From Pseudomonadota bacterium (lineage in GTDB: Bacteria > Myxococcota > Myxococcia > Myxococcales > Anaeromyxobacteraceae), in assembly GCA_023419875.1 (NCBI GenBank), contig JAEZXM010000304.1:1-5279 (forward strand): a stretch of DNA of 5,279 nucleotides, written 5' to 3'. A program made the translations under genes and the position numbers. Positions 1 to 5,279 of the stretch are shown in pieces; position 1 is the first letter of the stretch; each line of letters opens with the position of its first letter. A model generated the notes under the pieces. The model was not told where the DNA came from, did no database searches, and saw only the letters and a program-made list of their open reading frames with translations.

Positions 1-440
1 GAGTCGTCGCACTCGCCGACGAGCGGGATGATGACGTCGTGCTCGTCGCCGATGCCCGGGTAGGGCTCCACCATCCACTTGACGGCCGCGTCCGAGACCG
101 CGCCCACCGAGAGCGTGTTGGTGAGGAAGATCGGCGTCTCGACGAGCCCCCACTCGAGGAGCTGGGTCATCCCCGAGACCTCGCCGGCGCCGTTGAGCAC
201 GAACCCGCCGCCGACGACCCGCTCCTCGAAGATGTTGGTCGTGTTGGGAAGGATCGCGGTCACGCCGGTGCGGACCGGCCCCTTGCCGAGCTTGAGGGCG
301 CCCGAGCCCCGGACGATCGTGGAGTGCCCCACCCGCACGCCCGCCACGTCGGTGATCGCGTTCCAGCGCCCCGGCTTGAACCGGCCGAGCGAGATCCCGA
401 GGTCGCGGGCGCGGCAGCGGGGCGGCGTGGCGTCGGGCAT
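1..440 (-). CDS. P1 family (DmpA-type, S58) aminopeptidase, N-terminal part
   Basis: Partial gene running off the left edge; 146 complete codons of a protein that is usually about 350 to 380 residues. The family (DmpA, BapA) are N-terminal-nucleophile hydrolases that release N-terminal L- or D-amino acids or beta-amino acids from peptides and amides after self-cleavage into two chains. Family blocks visible here: NAITDVAGVRVGHSTI (27-42), VRTGVTAILP (56-65), NGAGEVSGM (83-91), TNTLSVG (107-113) and GDEHDVIIPLVGECDD (131-146). The self-cleavage site and nucleophilic serine lie further along, outside the window, so activity cannot be judged. ATG at 440-438 is the first possible start: an in-frame stop lies at 506-504, with no ATG, GTG or TTG between. 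No Shine-Dalgarno sequence precedes it; the upstream bases on the coding strand are pyrimidine-rich. No signal peptide is visible, so it is probably cytoplasmic. The family call is firm, the substrate unknown. Confidence 0.9.
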   Translation of the reverse strand, partial: MPDATPPRCRARDLGISLGRFKPGRWNAITDVAGVRVGHSTIVRGSGALKLGKGPVRTGVTAILPNTTNIFEERVVGGGFVLNGAGEVSGMTQLLEWGLVETPIFLTNTLSVGAVSDAAVKWMVEPYPGIGDEHDVIIPLVGECDD

Positions 441-599
441 GAGGTGAGGAGTAGCCCGACGGGCGGCGGAGCGCGAGATCTCGGCCCGGCGTCCCCTGCG
501 GGGTCAAGGGCCCGCCCCGGCGGACCGGCGGTTGCTACCGACGCGGTGAGGTCGCGCCCACGGCAGCCGCTCCCGCCCGAGACGTTCCCTCCGCGCCCC
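441..599. other. Intergenic gap between lipoprotein and aminopeptidase genes
   Basis: This 159-base gap is the longest non-coding stretch in the window. It holds a TTGACC box on the minus strand (502-507) that resembles a -35 element, but no acceptable -10 element follows at 16 to 18 bases. A 4-bp hairpin at 493-503 is too short to be a terminator. The aminopeptidase promoter may be here, but I cannot place it. Confidence 0.5.
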
Positions 600-1106
600 T
601 CACCTGGCGACCTCCGCGGCGCTCGGCGCGCCCACCGTCGCTCGTTCGGCGCCCTGAACGGACACGGCGCCCTTCTCGACCTGGAAGATCCAGGGATACG
701 TGATGATGCCCACTCCCCCGCCCGCGGGCTTCGGAAACTTCCACGTCACGATCCGCGACCTCATGCACGCGTGAAGCTCCGGATCGCGGAGCGTGGTGGG
801 TTCGTCTTCGGCAACGGCGTCGCTGGTCGAGCCATCGGGCTGGATGACCCACTTGATGACGACCTTGCCGCGAAGGGTGGGACTCGCCGCGAGACGCCTT
901 TCGTAGCAGCTCCGGATGTCCGGCGTGTGCTCGCGGATGACCGCGCGGATCGCCTCCTTGTCGATCGAGCCGAGCTGGACCCCTCCCGCGGCTCGCGACC
1001 CCTTCGGCGCCTTCGCTTCCCCGGAGCGCTCCACCGCGTGCATGCATCCCGCGAGAGACCCCGCCACCAGCAACCAGAACCCCACGGAAACGGCTCGAAC
1101 GCGCAT
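600..1106 (-). CDS. Lipoprotein with AgmX/PglI-type C-terminal domain
   Basis: Predicted 168-residue lipoprotein. The N-terminus has a short basic start (MRVR), a hydrophobic stretch (about 7-19) and the lipobox L18-A-G-C21, so it should be processed by signal peptidase II and lipidated at Cys21. Residue +2 is Met, not Asp, which by the E. coli Lol rule favours the outer membrane. Residues 53 to 142 match the AgmX/PglI C-terminal (myxo_SS_tail) pattern: SCYERRL with Cys67, then LRGKVVIKWVIQPDG, then a second cysteine (Cys114) in ACMRSRIVTWKFPKPAGGG, and a YPWIFQV strand. Cys67 and Cys114 could form a disulphide. The domain resembles the TonB C-terminus and is seen in myxobacterial gliding and envelope proteins, but its partner here is unknown. 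ATG at 1106 is chosen because it begins the signal peptide and follows GAGGGG by 8 bases; the reading frame stays open upstream into the neighbouring gene without signal-like sequence. It is separated from the ATP-grasp gene by 62 bases, so it may have its own promoter. Confidence 0.88.
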   Translation of the reverse strand: MRVRAVSVGFWLLVAGSLAGCMHAVERSGEAKAPKGSRAAGGVQLGSIDKEAIRAVIREHTPDIRSCYERRLAASPTLRGKVVIKWVIQPDGSTSDAVAEDEPTTLRDPELHACMRSRIVTWKFPKPAGGGVGIITYPWIFQVEKGAVSVQGAERATVGAPSAAEVAR

Positions 1107-1114
1107 GGATCTGT

Positions 1115-1120
1115 CCCCTC
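1115..1120 (-). promoter_or_regulatory. Ribosome binding site of the lipoprotein gene
   Basis: GAGGGG on the minus strand, 8 bases before the ATG at 1106. It decides the start codon within a frame that is open much further upstream. Confidence 0.7.
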
Positions 1121-1168
1121 GGTTCCAGGCGAGCTTACCCCGCACTGCCCGTGCGCCGCCAACGTGAG

Positions 1169-3289
1169 CTACCCCTCCGGTTCGTCCCGCCGCGTCGCGT
1201 TGCCGCTGCCGCCATTTCCGCCCGGCTCCCGCCCCGCCGCCTGCGCCCGCCGCGCCCGCTCGCGCGCGCGCTCGCGCTCCTCGTACCGGCGGATGGCGAA
1301 GGAGAGGATCTCGCCGACGAGGCTCCGGTGATCGATGCCGGCGGCCTGGGCGATGAGCACCAGGTCGGACCAGCCCGGGGTGAGGCCGGGGAGCGGGTTG
1401 CACTCGATGAAGAAGAGACGCCCGTCGGCGTCCATCCGGAAGTCGAGGCGGGCGACGTCGCGGCAGCCGAGCGCGGAGAACGTCTCGCGGGCGGCCTTCT
1501 CCAGCCGGTCGAGCTCGCGCTCCGAGAGCCGGGCCGGGACCTCGTAGCGGAGCTGCCGGCTCCACTCCTGCTTCATGTCGAACGCGTACACCGGCGTCGG
1601 ATCGCTCGCGTCGAGGAAGACGATCTCCATCGGCGGGAGCACCCGCGGGCGCCGCTCACCCAGGAGACCCACCGTGAACTCCCGCCCCGCGACGTACTGC
1701 TCGACCAGCGCCGGCTGGCGGTACTTGGCCACGAGCTCGCGGGCCACCTCGCGCAGCTCGCCCTCGTCGCGCACCACCGACTTCCGGGTGACTCCCTTGG
1801 ACGTCCCCTCGGCGACCGGCTTCACGATGAGCGGGAACTCGAGCTCGCGCGGGAGCCGCTCGCGGCCGGTGGCGAGGACGACGTAGTGCGGGGTGAGGAT
1901 CCCGTGCGTCCGCACCATGCGCTTCGCGAGCGCCTTGTCGAGCGAGACCGAGAGCGCGGCGGGGTCGGACCCGGTGTAGGGGATCTCGAGCAGCTCGAGG
2001 AGCGCGGGCACCTGCGACTCCCGGCTTCGGCCTCTCCACCCCTCGGCGATGTTGAACACGACGTCCACGGGCGTGGACGCGAGCACGAGCGGCAGGTCCT
2101 GGGTCGCCTCGAGGTCCACCACCTCGTGCCCGGAGCCGGCGATCGCCTCGCGGATCGCCTGGAGCGTCTCCGGGGAGTCGTACTCGGCCTCGCCGTCCTG
2201 ATCGCCCGAAGGATCGGGCGTCACGCGCTTCACGTTGAAGGTGAACCCGACCCGGAGGGATGGGGTCCGCTTCGGGCGCCCGCGGCGCGTGGGCCGGTCC
2301 GGGATCCCGTGGCGCGCGATCGCGCTCTGGATCACGGCCGCCAGCGCGCCGTCCTCGTGGAGCCCTTCCAGCGCCGCGGCGGCGTAGATGCCGGCACCGG
2401 CCTCGAGCGAGGGGAGCGCGTTCACCTCCAGGAAGTGGATCTCGCCGTCGTCGCCGAGACGGAGGTCCACGCGTCCCAGGTCGCGGATGCCCAGCTCCCG
2501 GTAGATCCGGGCACACAGCTCGTGGATGCGCGCCGCCTGATCGCGCCTCAGCTTCGCGGGCGCGCAAACGGAGACGTGGCGGTCGAGCCGCGACTTGAGC
2601 TCGTAGTCGTAGATCGGGTACTTCCGGCCGGCGCTCGCGGCCTCGTCGATCACGTACTCCACCGGCTGGAGCACGCCGCCGCGCTCCGGGGCCGCCGCTT
2701 CGAGGAACGGGACGGTGATGTCGCGGCCGGCGACGTACTCCTCGACGAGCAGGCCCGCGGGGTAGTGGGCCAGCCCGTCGCGCACGAGCTCGTGCAGCCG
2801 CACCGGATCCTCGACCACCGAGTCCTGGGTGATGCCCTTCGAGCTCCCCTCGAAGTTGGGCTTCGCGATCACCGGGAACCGGAGCGCGTTCACTTGCAGC
2901 CGCGCCGCGTCGGTGACGAACTGCCAGCGCGGCGTTGGGATCCCGTGCTGGCCGAGGATCAGCTTCGTGAGCTGCTTGTCGAGGGTGAGGGCGAGGACGT
3001 ATGCGTCCGAGCCGGTGTACGGCATCCCCAGCTCGTCGAACAGCGCCGGGAAGAACGCCTCGCGGAACCGGCCCCGCCGGCCCTCCGCGGTGTTGAACAC
3101 CAGATCGGGGCCGAACGCCTCGAGCCGGGCCACGGTGCGCGACGCCGGCCCGGAGACCTCGATCCGCTCCACCCGGTGGCCGAGCCGCTCGAGCGCGCCG
3201 GCGAGCGCGTCCACCGTCTCGCGGCTGTCGAACTCCGCCTCGTCCTCGGCGTCGGAGAGCCGGAGGTTGTGCGTGAGCGCGATGCGCAT
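1169..3289 (-). CDS. Tandem double ATP-grasp ligase (D-Ala-D-Ala ligase-like)
   Basis: A 706-residue protein with two complete Ddl-like ATP-grasp modules (about 1-328 and 345-668), a basic linker (RPTRRGRPKRTPS, 332-344) and a charged, probably disordered tail (669-706). Single Ddl enzymes have about 300 to 370 residues. Module 1 shows FNTAEG (65-70), YTGSD (91-95), LDK (103-105), FPVIAKPNFEGSSKGI (138-153), EEYVAGRDITV (183-193) and R273, D275, E288, N290. Module 2 shows FNIAEG (412-417), YTGSD (438-442), LDK (450-452), FPLIVKPVAEGTSKGV (485-500), EQYVAGREFTV (530-540) and R614, D616, E629, N631. These match the ATP- and Mg-binding residues of DdlB, so both sites could form an acyl phosphate and join it to an amine. 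The Ddl subsite tyrosine (DdlB Tyr216) aligns with S233 and Q574, which argues against D-Ala-D-Ala ligation. The start MRIALTHN fits the first beta strand and lies 11 bases after the RDD gene stop; no clear Shine-Dalgarno is seen, so translation is probably coupled. Substrate unknown; databases would probably label it D-alanine--D-alanine ligase. Confidence 0.92.
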   Translation of the reverse strand: MRIALTHNLRLSDAEDEAEFDSRETVDALAGALERLGHRVERIEVSGPASRTVARLEAFGPDLVFNTAEGRRGRFREAFFPALFDELGMPYTGSDAYVLALTLDKQLTKLILGQHGIPTPRWQFVTDAARLQVNALRFPVIAKPNFEGSSKGITQDSVVEDPVRLHELVRDGLAHYPAGLLVEEYVAGRDITVPFLEAAAPERGGVLQPVEYVIDEAASAGRKYPIYDYELKSRLDRHVSVCAPAKLRRDQAARIHELCARIYRELGIRDLGRVDLRLGDDGEIHFLEVNALPSLEAGAGIYAAAALEGLHEDGALAAVIQSAIARHGIPDRPTRRGRPKRTPSLRVGFTFNVKRVTPDPSGDQDGEAEYDSPETLQAIREAIAGSGHEVVDLEATQDLPLVLASTPVDVVFNIAEGWRGRSRESQVPALLELLEIPYTGSDPAALSVSLDKALAKRMVRTHGILTPHYVVLATGRERLPRELEFPLIVKPVAEGTSKGVTRKSVVRDEGELREVARELVAKYRQPALVEQYVAGREFTVGLLGERRPRVLPPMEIVFLDASDPTPVYAFDMKQEWSRQLRYEVPARLSERELDRLEKAARETFSALGCRDVARLDFRMDADGRLFFIECNPLPGLTPGWSDLVLIAQAAGIDHRSLVGEILSFAIRRYEERERARERARRAQAAGREPGGNGGSGNATRRDEPEG
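1286..3289 (-). repeat. Protein-level tandem duplication of the ATP-grasp module
   Basis: Module 1 is encoded by about 2306-3289 and module 2 by about 1286-2257, with a 48-base linker. An ungapped comparison of residues 61-122 with 408-469 gives 33 identities in 62 by hand count. This shows common descent by duplication or fusion of related genes, with considerable divergence since. Confidence 0.85.
2203..2220. repeat. Perfect 7-bp inverted repeat inside the ATP-grasp gene
   Basis: CGCCCGA and TCGGGCG flank a 4-base loop (AGGA on the plus strand). It lies within codons 357-363, near the start of module 2, just where module 2 has six residues more than module 1. It could form a stable hairpin in the mRNA. 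No role is known, and it has no T tract, so it is not an intrinsic terminator. Confidence 0.6.
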
Positions 3290-3300
3290 GGGGCGCGAGG

Positions 3301-3813
3301 TCAGGCGCCGCTCGCCGACGAGCCGGGCCGCGCGGGGGCCGGCGTGACGAGCGCGCTCGGCACCTCGGACCGGGCCAGCACCTTCGCGTCCACCACCTGC
3401 GTGTCGGCGAACACGTCGCCCACCCGGATGCCGAGACGATCGGTGAGGATCATGTACGTCTCGAACGCCACGATGGGCACTCCCGCCACGAAGAGCACGA
3501 GCCAGAGCGGCGGGAAGGTGGCGAACACGGCGACGAGCGCGAACGGAGAGTTGCGCAGAAGCGACTCATGCATGCCGGCCGGCACCCTGCGCGGCACCAC
3601 CATCACCCGGATGCCGAAGAGCCGCTTCCCGGCCGACTGGCCGTGGAAGAGGCTGTCGGCCGCGAGCAGGTAGAGCGCCGCCGCCATGGGCCCCACCGGC
3701 GGTGCGGAGAAGGCGAGGAGCAGCGCGATCCCGAAGTCCACGAGGCGCGCCAGGCCCCGCAAGGTCAGGTCGGCCTTGGGGTACGGGCTGCCCTCGGGTC
3801 GCGCGTCGCGCAT
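3301..3813 (-). CDS. RDD family integral membrane protein
   Basis: Predicted 170-residue inner-membrane protein. RDD-family signatures are clear: LARLVDFGIALLLAF (21-35, with R23 and D26), GQSAGKRLFGIRV (58-70) and TDRLGIRVGDVFADTQVV (124-141). Hydrophobic segments lie near 26-37, 41-53, 91-103 and 104-120; the C-terminal tail from about 150 is rich in Ala, Pro and Ser. The biochemical role of RDD proteins is mostly unknown; a few have been linked to ion or compatible-solute transport, which cannot be transferred here with confidence. ATG at 3813 is preferred: the frame stays open to 3951, but those extra 46 codons overlap the upstream gene and lack family character, and GAGGCGG sits just before this ATG. 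The gene starts 8 bases after the stop of the DUF4177-like gene and ends 11 bases before the ATP-grasp start, so the three are probably co-translated. Confidence 0.9.
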   Translation of the reverse strand: MRDARPEGSPYPKADLTLRGLARLVDFGIALLLAFSAPPVGPMAAALYLLAADSLFHGQSAGKRLFGIRVMVVPRRVPAGMHESLLRNSPFALVAVFATFPPLWLVLFVAGVPIVAFETYMILTDRLGIRVGDVFADTQVVDAKVLARSEVPSALVTPAPARPGSSASGA

Positions 3814-3816
3814 GAG

Positions 3817-3823
3817 CCGCCTC
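3817..3823 (-). promoter_or_regulatory. Ribosome binding site of the RDD gene
   Basis: GAGGCGG on the minus strand. GAGG ends 6 bases before the ATG at 3813, and the site overlaps the TGA stop of the preceding small gene (3824-3822). This suggests that ribosomes finishing that gene restart here, and it supports the short form of the RDD protein. Confidence 0.6.
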
Positions 3824-4049
3824 ACGCCGCCCCCGTCCGGCCGCGCGCCGGCAGGCGCGAGACGAAGAAGAGGTAGGCCAGCGCCGGGCGGTGCGAGCCC
3901 TCGCGGGAGACGAAGTGGAGCGACTCGACCCCGTACCCCTCCGCCGTCCACCGGTTGAGCGCGTCCTCGAGCGTCTCCTCGGAGACCGGCGAGACCTCGA
4001 CGACCTTGTAGGTCGCGGGCGCGGGCGGCGCGGCGGGGCGGGGTTTCAC
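3822..4049 (-). CDS. Small DUF4177-like protein
   Basis: A 75-residue protein starting with GTG. A Pro/Ala-rich N-terminus (about 1-12) precedes a compact domain: TYKVVEVSPVS (13-23), a likely helix EETLEDALNRWTAEGYGVES (24-43), then two strand-like segments (LHFVSRE, ALAYLFFVSRL). The order strand, helix with an N-W-x-x-E-G-Y type ending, then strands resembles the DUF4177 family of small alpha/beta proteins of unknown function; that match is from memory and moderate. No signal peptide, membrane segment or cysteine is present, so it is probably cytoplasmic. The start is well supported: GGGGAG lies 6 bases upstream, and the GTG overlaps the hemB stop as GTGA, a typical coupled junction. The same frame stays open up to 4709, but that part is a shadow of hemB. 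Confidence 0.8.
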   Translation of the reverse strand: MKPRPAAPPAPATYKVVEVSPVSEETLEDALNRWTAEGYGVESLHFVSREGSHRPALAYLFFVSRLPARGRTGAA

Positions 4050-5071
4050 GGCCGGCTCCCCGTGAGGAGCTGTGCGGCGTGCCGTGCGTAGTAGGTGAGG
4101 ACGAGATCCGCGCCGGCGCGGCGGCAGGAGGTGAGCGTCTCGAGGACGACCCGATCCTCGTCGATGAACTCGCGCTCCGCGGCGGCCTTGATCATCGCGT
4201 ACTCGCCGGACACGTGGTACGCGGCGACCGGCAGGAGGAAGCGGTCGCGCAGCAGGCGCACGACGTCGAGGTACGGCAGGGCCGGCTTCACCATGAGGAG
4301 ATCCGCGCCCTCGGCGACGTCCAGCTCCGCCTCGCGCAGCGCCTCGCGCACGTTGGCCGGATCCATCTGGTAGGCCTTGCGGTCCCTGGGGAAACCCGGG
4401 CCCTCCCGCGGCGCGCTCTCGGCGGCGTCGCGGAAGGGTCCGTAGAACGCGCCGGCGAACTTGGCCGCGTAGGAGAGGATCGGCAGGTCGGAGAACCCGG
4501 CCGCGTCGAGCGCGGCGCGGATGGCCCCCACTCGCCCGTCCATCATGTCCGACGGCGCGACGAGGTCCGCACCGGCCTTCGCGTGCGCCACCGCCTCTCG
4601 GGCGAGGAGCGGCAGGGTGAGGTCGTTGTCCACCGTGAACCCCTGCCCCGGTCCGCCGGCCGCCGGCGGGCGGAGCACGCCGCAGTGCCCGTGGTCGGTG
4701 TACTCGCACAGGCAGACGTCGGTGATCACCACGAGTCCGGGTACCTGCTCCTTGAGCGCGCGGACCGCGCGCGGGACGATCCCGTCCTCGTCCCAGGCGC
4801 CGGAGCCCTCCGCGTCCTTCCGCTCGGGAACGCCGAACAGGATCACCGAGCGTACGCCCGCCGACCAGCCGGCCTGGGCCTCGGCCACGAGCTCGTCCAC
4901 GGAGAGCTGGAACACGCCCGGCATGCTCCGCACCGGATTGCGGACCCGCTGGCCGGGGACGACGAACAGCGGCCAGACGAGATCGTCGGGGGCGAGCGTC
5001 GTCTCCCGTACCAGGGCGCGGAGCGCCTCGGTCCGCCGCATCCGCCGGGGCCGCTCCTGGGGGAAGGCCAT
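4046..5071 (-). CDS. hemB: Delta-aminolevulinic acid dehydratase (porphobilinogen synthase)
   Basis: Cytoplasmic enzyme (EC 4.2.1.24) that condenses two 5-aminolevulinate molecules to porphobilinogen, the first common step to heme, siroheme and cobalamin. The predicted 341 residues fit the usual 320 to 340. From the chosen start, the metal-binding segment DVCLCEYTDHGHCG (118-131) carries Cys120, Cys122 and Cys130, marking the zinc-type enzyme. The two Schiff-base lysines are K204 in SYAAKFAGAFYGPFRDA and K262 in LLMVKPALPYLDV. SDMMDGRV (174-181) and the DRKAYQMDPAN block (230-240) are also typical. The N-terminal arm RPRRMRRTEALRALVRET is normal for bacterial HemB. I chose ATG at 5071 because family members usually begin MxFP just before this arm. 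An in-frame GTG at 5113, overlapping the upstream stop, would add 14 unfamiliar residues. Neither start has a clear Shine-Dalgarno. The stop overlaps the next gene by four bases. Confidence 0.97.
   Translation of the reverse strand: MAFPQERPRRMRRTEALRALVRETTLAPDDLVWPLFVVPGQRVRNPVRSMPGVFQLSVDELVAEAQAGWSAGVRSVILFGVPERKDAEGSGAWDEDGIVPRAVRALKEQVPGLVVITDVCLCEYTDHGHCGVLRPPAAGGPGQGFTVDNDLTLPLLAREAVAHAKAGADLVAPSDMMDGRVGAIRAALDAAGFSDLPILSYAAKFAGAFYGPFRDAAESAPREGPGFPRDRKAYQMDPANVREALREAELDVAEGADLLMVKPALPYLDVVRLLRDRFLLPVAAYHVSGEYAMIKAAAEREFIDEDRVVLETLTSCRRAGADLVLTYYARHAAQLLTGSRP
4056..4061 (-). promoter_or_regulatory. Ribosome binding site of the DUF4177-like gene
   Basis: GGGGAG on the minus strand, inside the last codons of hemB and 6 bases before the GTG at 4049. 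It is the main reason for accepting a non-ATG start here. Confidence 0.7.
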
Positions 5072-5109
5072 CAAGCTGTTTCTAGCGCAGTCCCGCCCCC
5101 CGGGAAAGC

Positions 5110-5279
5110 TCACGTGCCAGCGCGCAGGGCCTCCGCGAGCGCCTCGGCCGTGATGGGGCCCGCGCGGAGCACGTGCGCCACGCCGCGGTCGATCCGCGCC
5201 ACCGTGCTGGCGAGTCCCCCCGGGGTGGGCCCGCCGTCGAGCACGCCGTCGATCGCGGCGCGAAGGGACGGATCGAGCT
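5110..5279 (-). CDS. tsaC: YrdC/Sua5-family L-threonylcarbamoyladenylate synthase, C-terminal part
   Basis: Only the last 55 codons and stop are in the window; the rest lies beyond the right edge. The segment has the family's late block, LDGGPTPGGLASTV (13-26), with the Gly-rich turn and Ser-Thr that shape the nucleotide pocket, followed by VLRAGPITAEALAEALR (36-52), the usual end of the YrdC domain. Such enzymes make threonylcarbamoyl-AMP from threonine, bicarbonate and ATP for the t6A modification of tRNA. The protein stops right after the YrdC domain, so it lacks the extra C-terminal domain of long Sua5 proteins. With so little sequence, a YciO-type paralogue cannot be excluded. The stop lies 38 bases before the hemB ATG, consistent with an operon. 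Confidence 0.8.
   Translation of the reverse strand, partial: LDPSLRAAIDGVLDGGPTPGGLASTVARIDRGVAHVLRAGPITAEALAEALRAGT

Noticed and set aside
493..503. CCCC-TGC-GGGG hairpin after the lipoprotein gene
   Set aside because: A 4-bp stem without a T tract does not support a terminator call.
502..507. TTGACC -35-like box before the aminopeptidase gene
   Set aside because: No -10-like hexamer lies at a usable distance.
1141..1155. Hairpin CGCAC-TGCCC-GTGCG just after the ATP-grasp stop, as a terminator
   Set aside because: The stem is only 5 bp and no T tract follows on the minus strand; such hairpins are common by chance at this GC content.
1107..1168. Possible lipoprotein promoter: TTGGCG followed by TAAGCT on the minus strand
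   Set aside because: The spacing of 19 bases is long and the -10 match is only three of six, so it is not better than chance.
39..1331. 430-codon plus-strand open frame at the left side
   Set aside because: It crosses the aminopeptidase, both intergenic gaps and the lipoprotein gene, and its composition is Arg/Pro/Ala-rich with no recognisable motif.
1107..1565. Upstream extension of the lipoprotein frame (153 codons)
   Set aside because: It overlaps the ATP-grasp gene, is Arg/Ala/Gly-rich and would bury the signal peptide and lipobox inside the protein.
1151..3673. 840-codon open frame on the plus strand opposite the ATP-grasp and RDD genes
   Set aside because: Its translation is an Arg/Glu/Leu/Val/His-rich run with no domain, as expected when a high-GC gene is read on the opposite strand. 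The minus strand has clear ATP-grasp and RDD motifs over the same bases.
3814..3951. 46-codon extension of the RDD frame
   Set aside because: It overlaps the DUF4177-like gene and shows no RDD family sequence.
4050..4709. Long N-terminal extension of the DUF4177-like frame
   Set aside because: It lies wholly inside hemB in another frame and has antisense-like Arg/Gly-rich composition; the GTG with its ribosome binding site gives a better start.

Overview
The window is very GC-rich DNA (about 70% by eye). All credible genes lie on the minus strand, so transcription runs from the right edge to the left. The base composition, the third-position G/C bias and a lipoprotein with an AgmX/PglI-type C-terminal domain (a family best known from myxobacteria) suggest a member of the Myxococcota, possibly Anaeromyxobacter-like. 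That assignment is inference; no rRNA or other marker is present.

In transcription order, the right edge holds the C-terminus of a YrdC/Sua5-family threonylcarbamoyl-AMP synthase (5110-5279). Next is hemB, porphobilinogen synthase (4046-5071). A 75-residue DUF4177-like protein (3822-4049) follows, and its GTG start overlaps the hemB stop. Then come an RDD-family membrane protein (3301-3813) and a 706-residue protein made of two tandem D-Ala-D-Ala-ligase-like ATP-grasp modules (1169-3289). These genes overlap or sit 8 to 38 bases apart, so they look like one operon. After a 62-base gap comes an AgmX/PglI-domain lipoprotein (600-1106). After a 159-base gap comes the N-terminal part of a DmpA-type (P1/S58 family) aminopeptidase, which runs off the left edge (1-440).

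hemB and tsaC are housekeeping functions (tetrapyrrole and tRNA t6A synthesis). The small protein, the RDD protein and the double ATP-grasp enzyme appear to be an accessory module translated from the same message. The double ATP-grasp protein is the most interesting item. Both halves keep the ATP and Mg residues, but neither has the tyrosine that Ddl enzymes use in the second-substrate pocket, and the halves differ from each other in the product-binding loop. It is therefore probably a ligase of unknown substrate rather than a cell-wall D-Ala-D-Ala ligase. I found no RNA genes, mobile elements, CRISPR arrays or convincing terminators, and no stretch over 300 bases lacks a gene.
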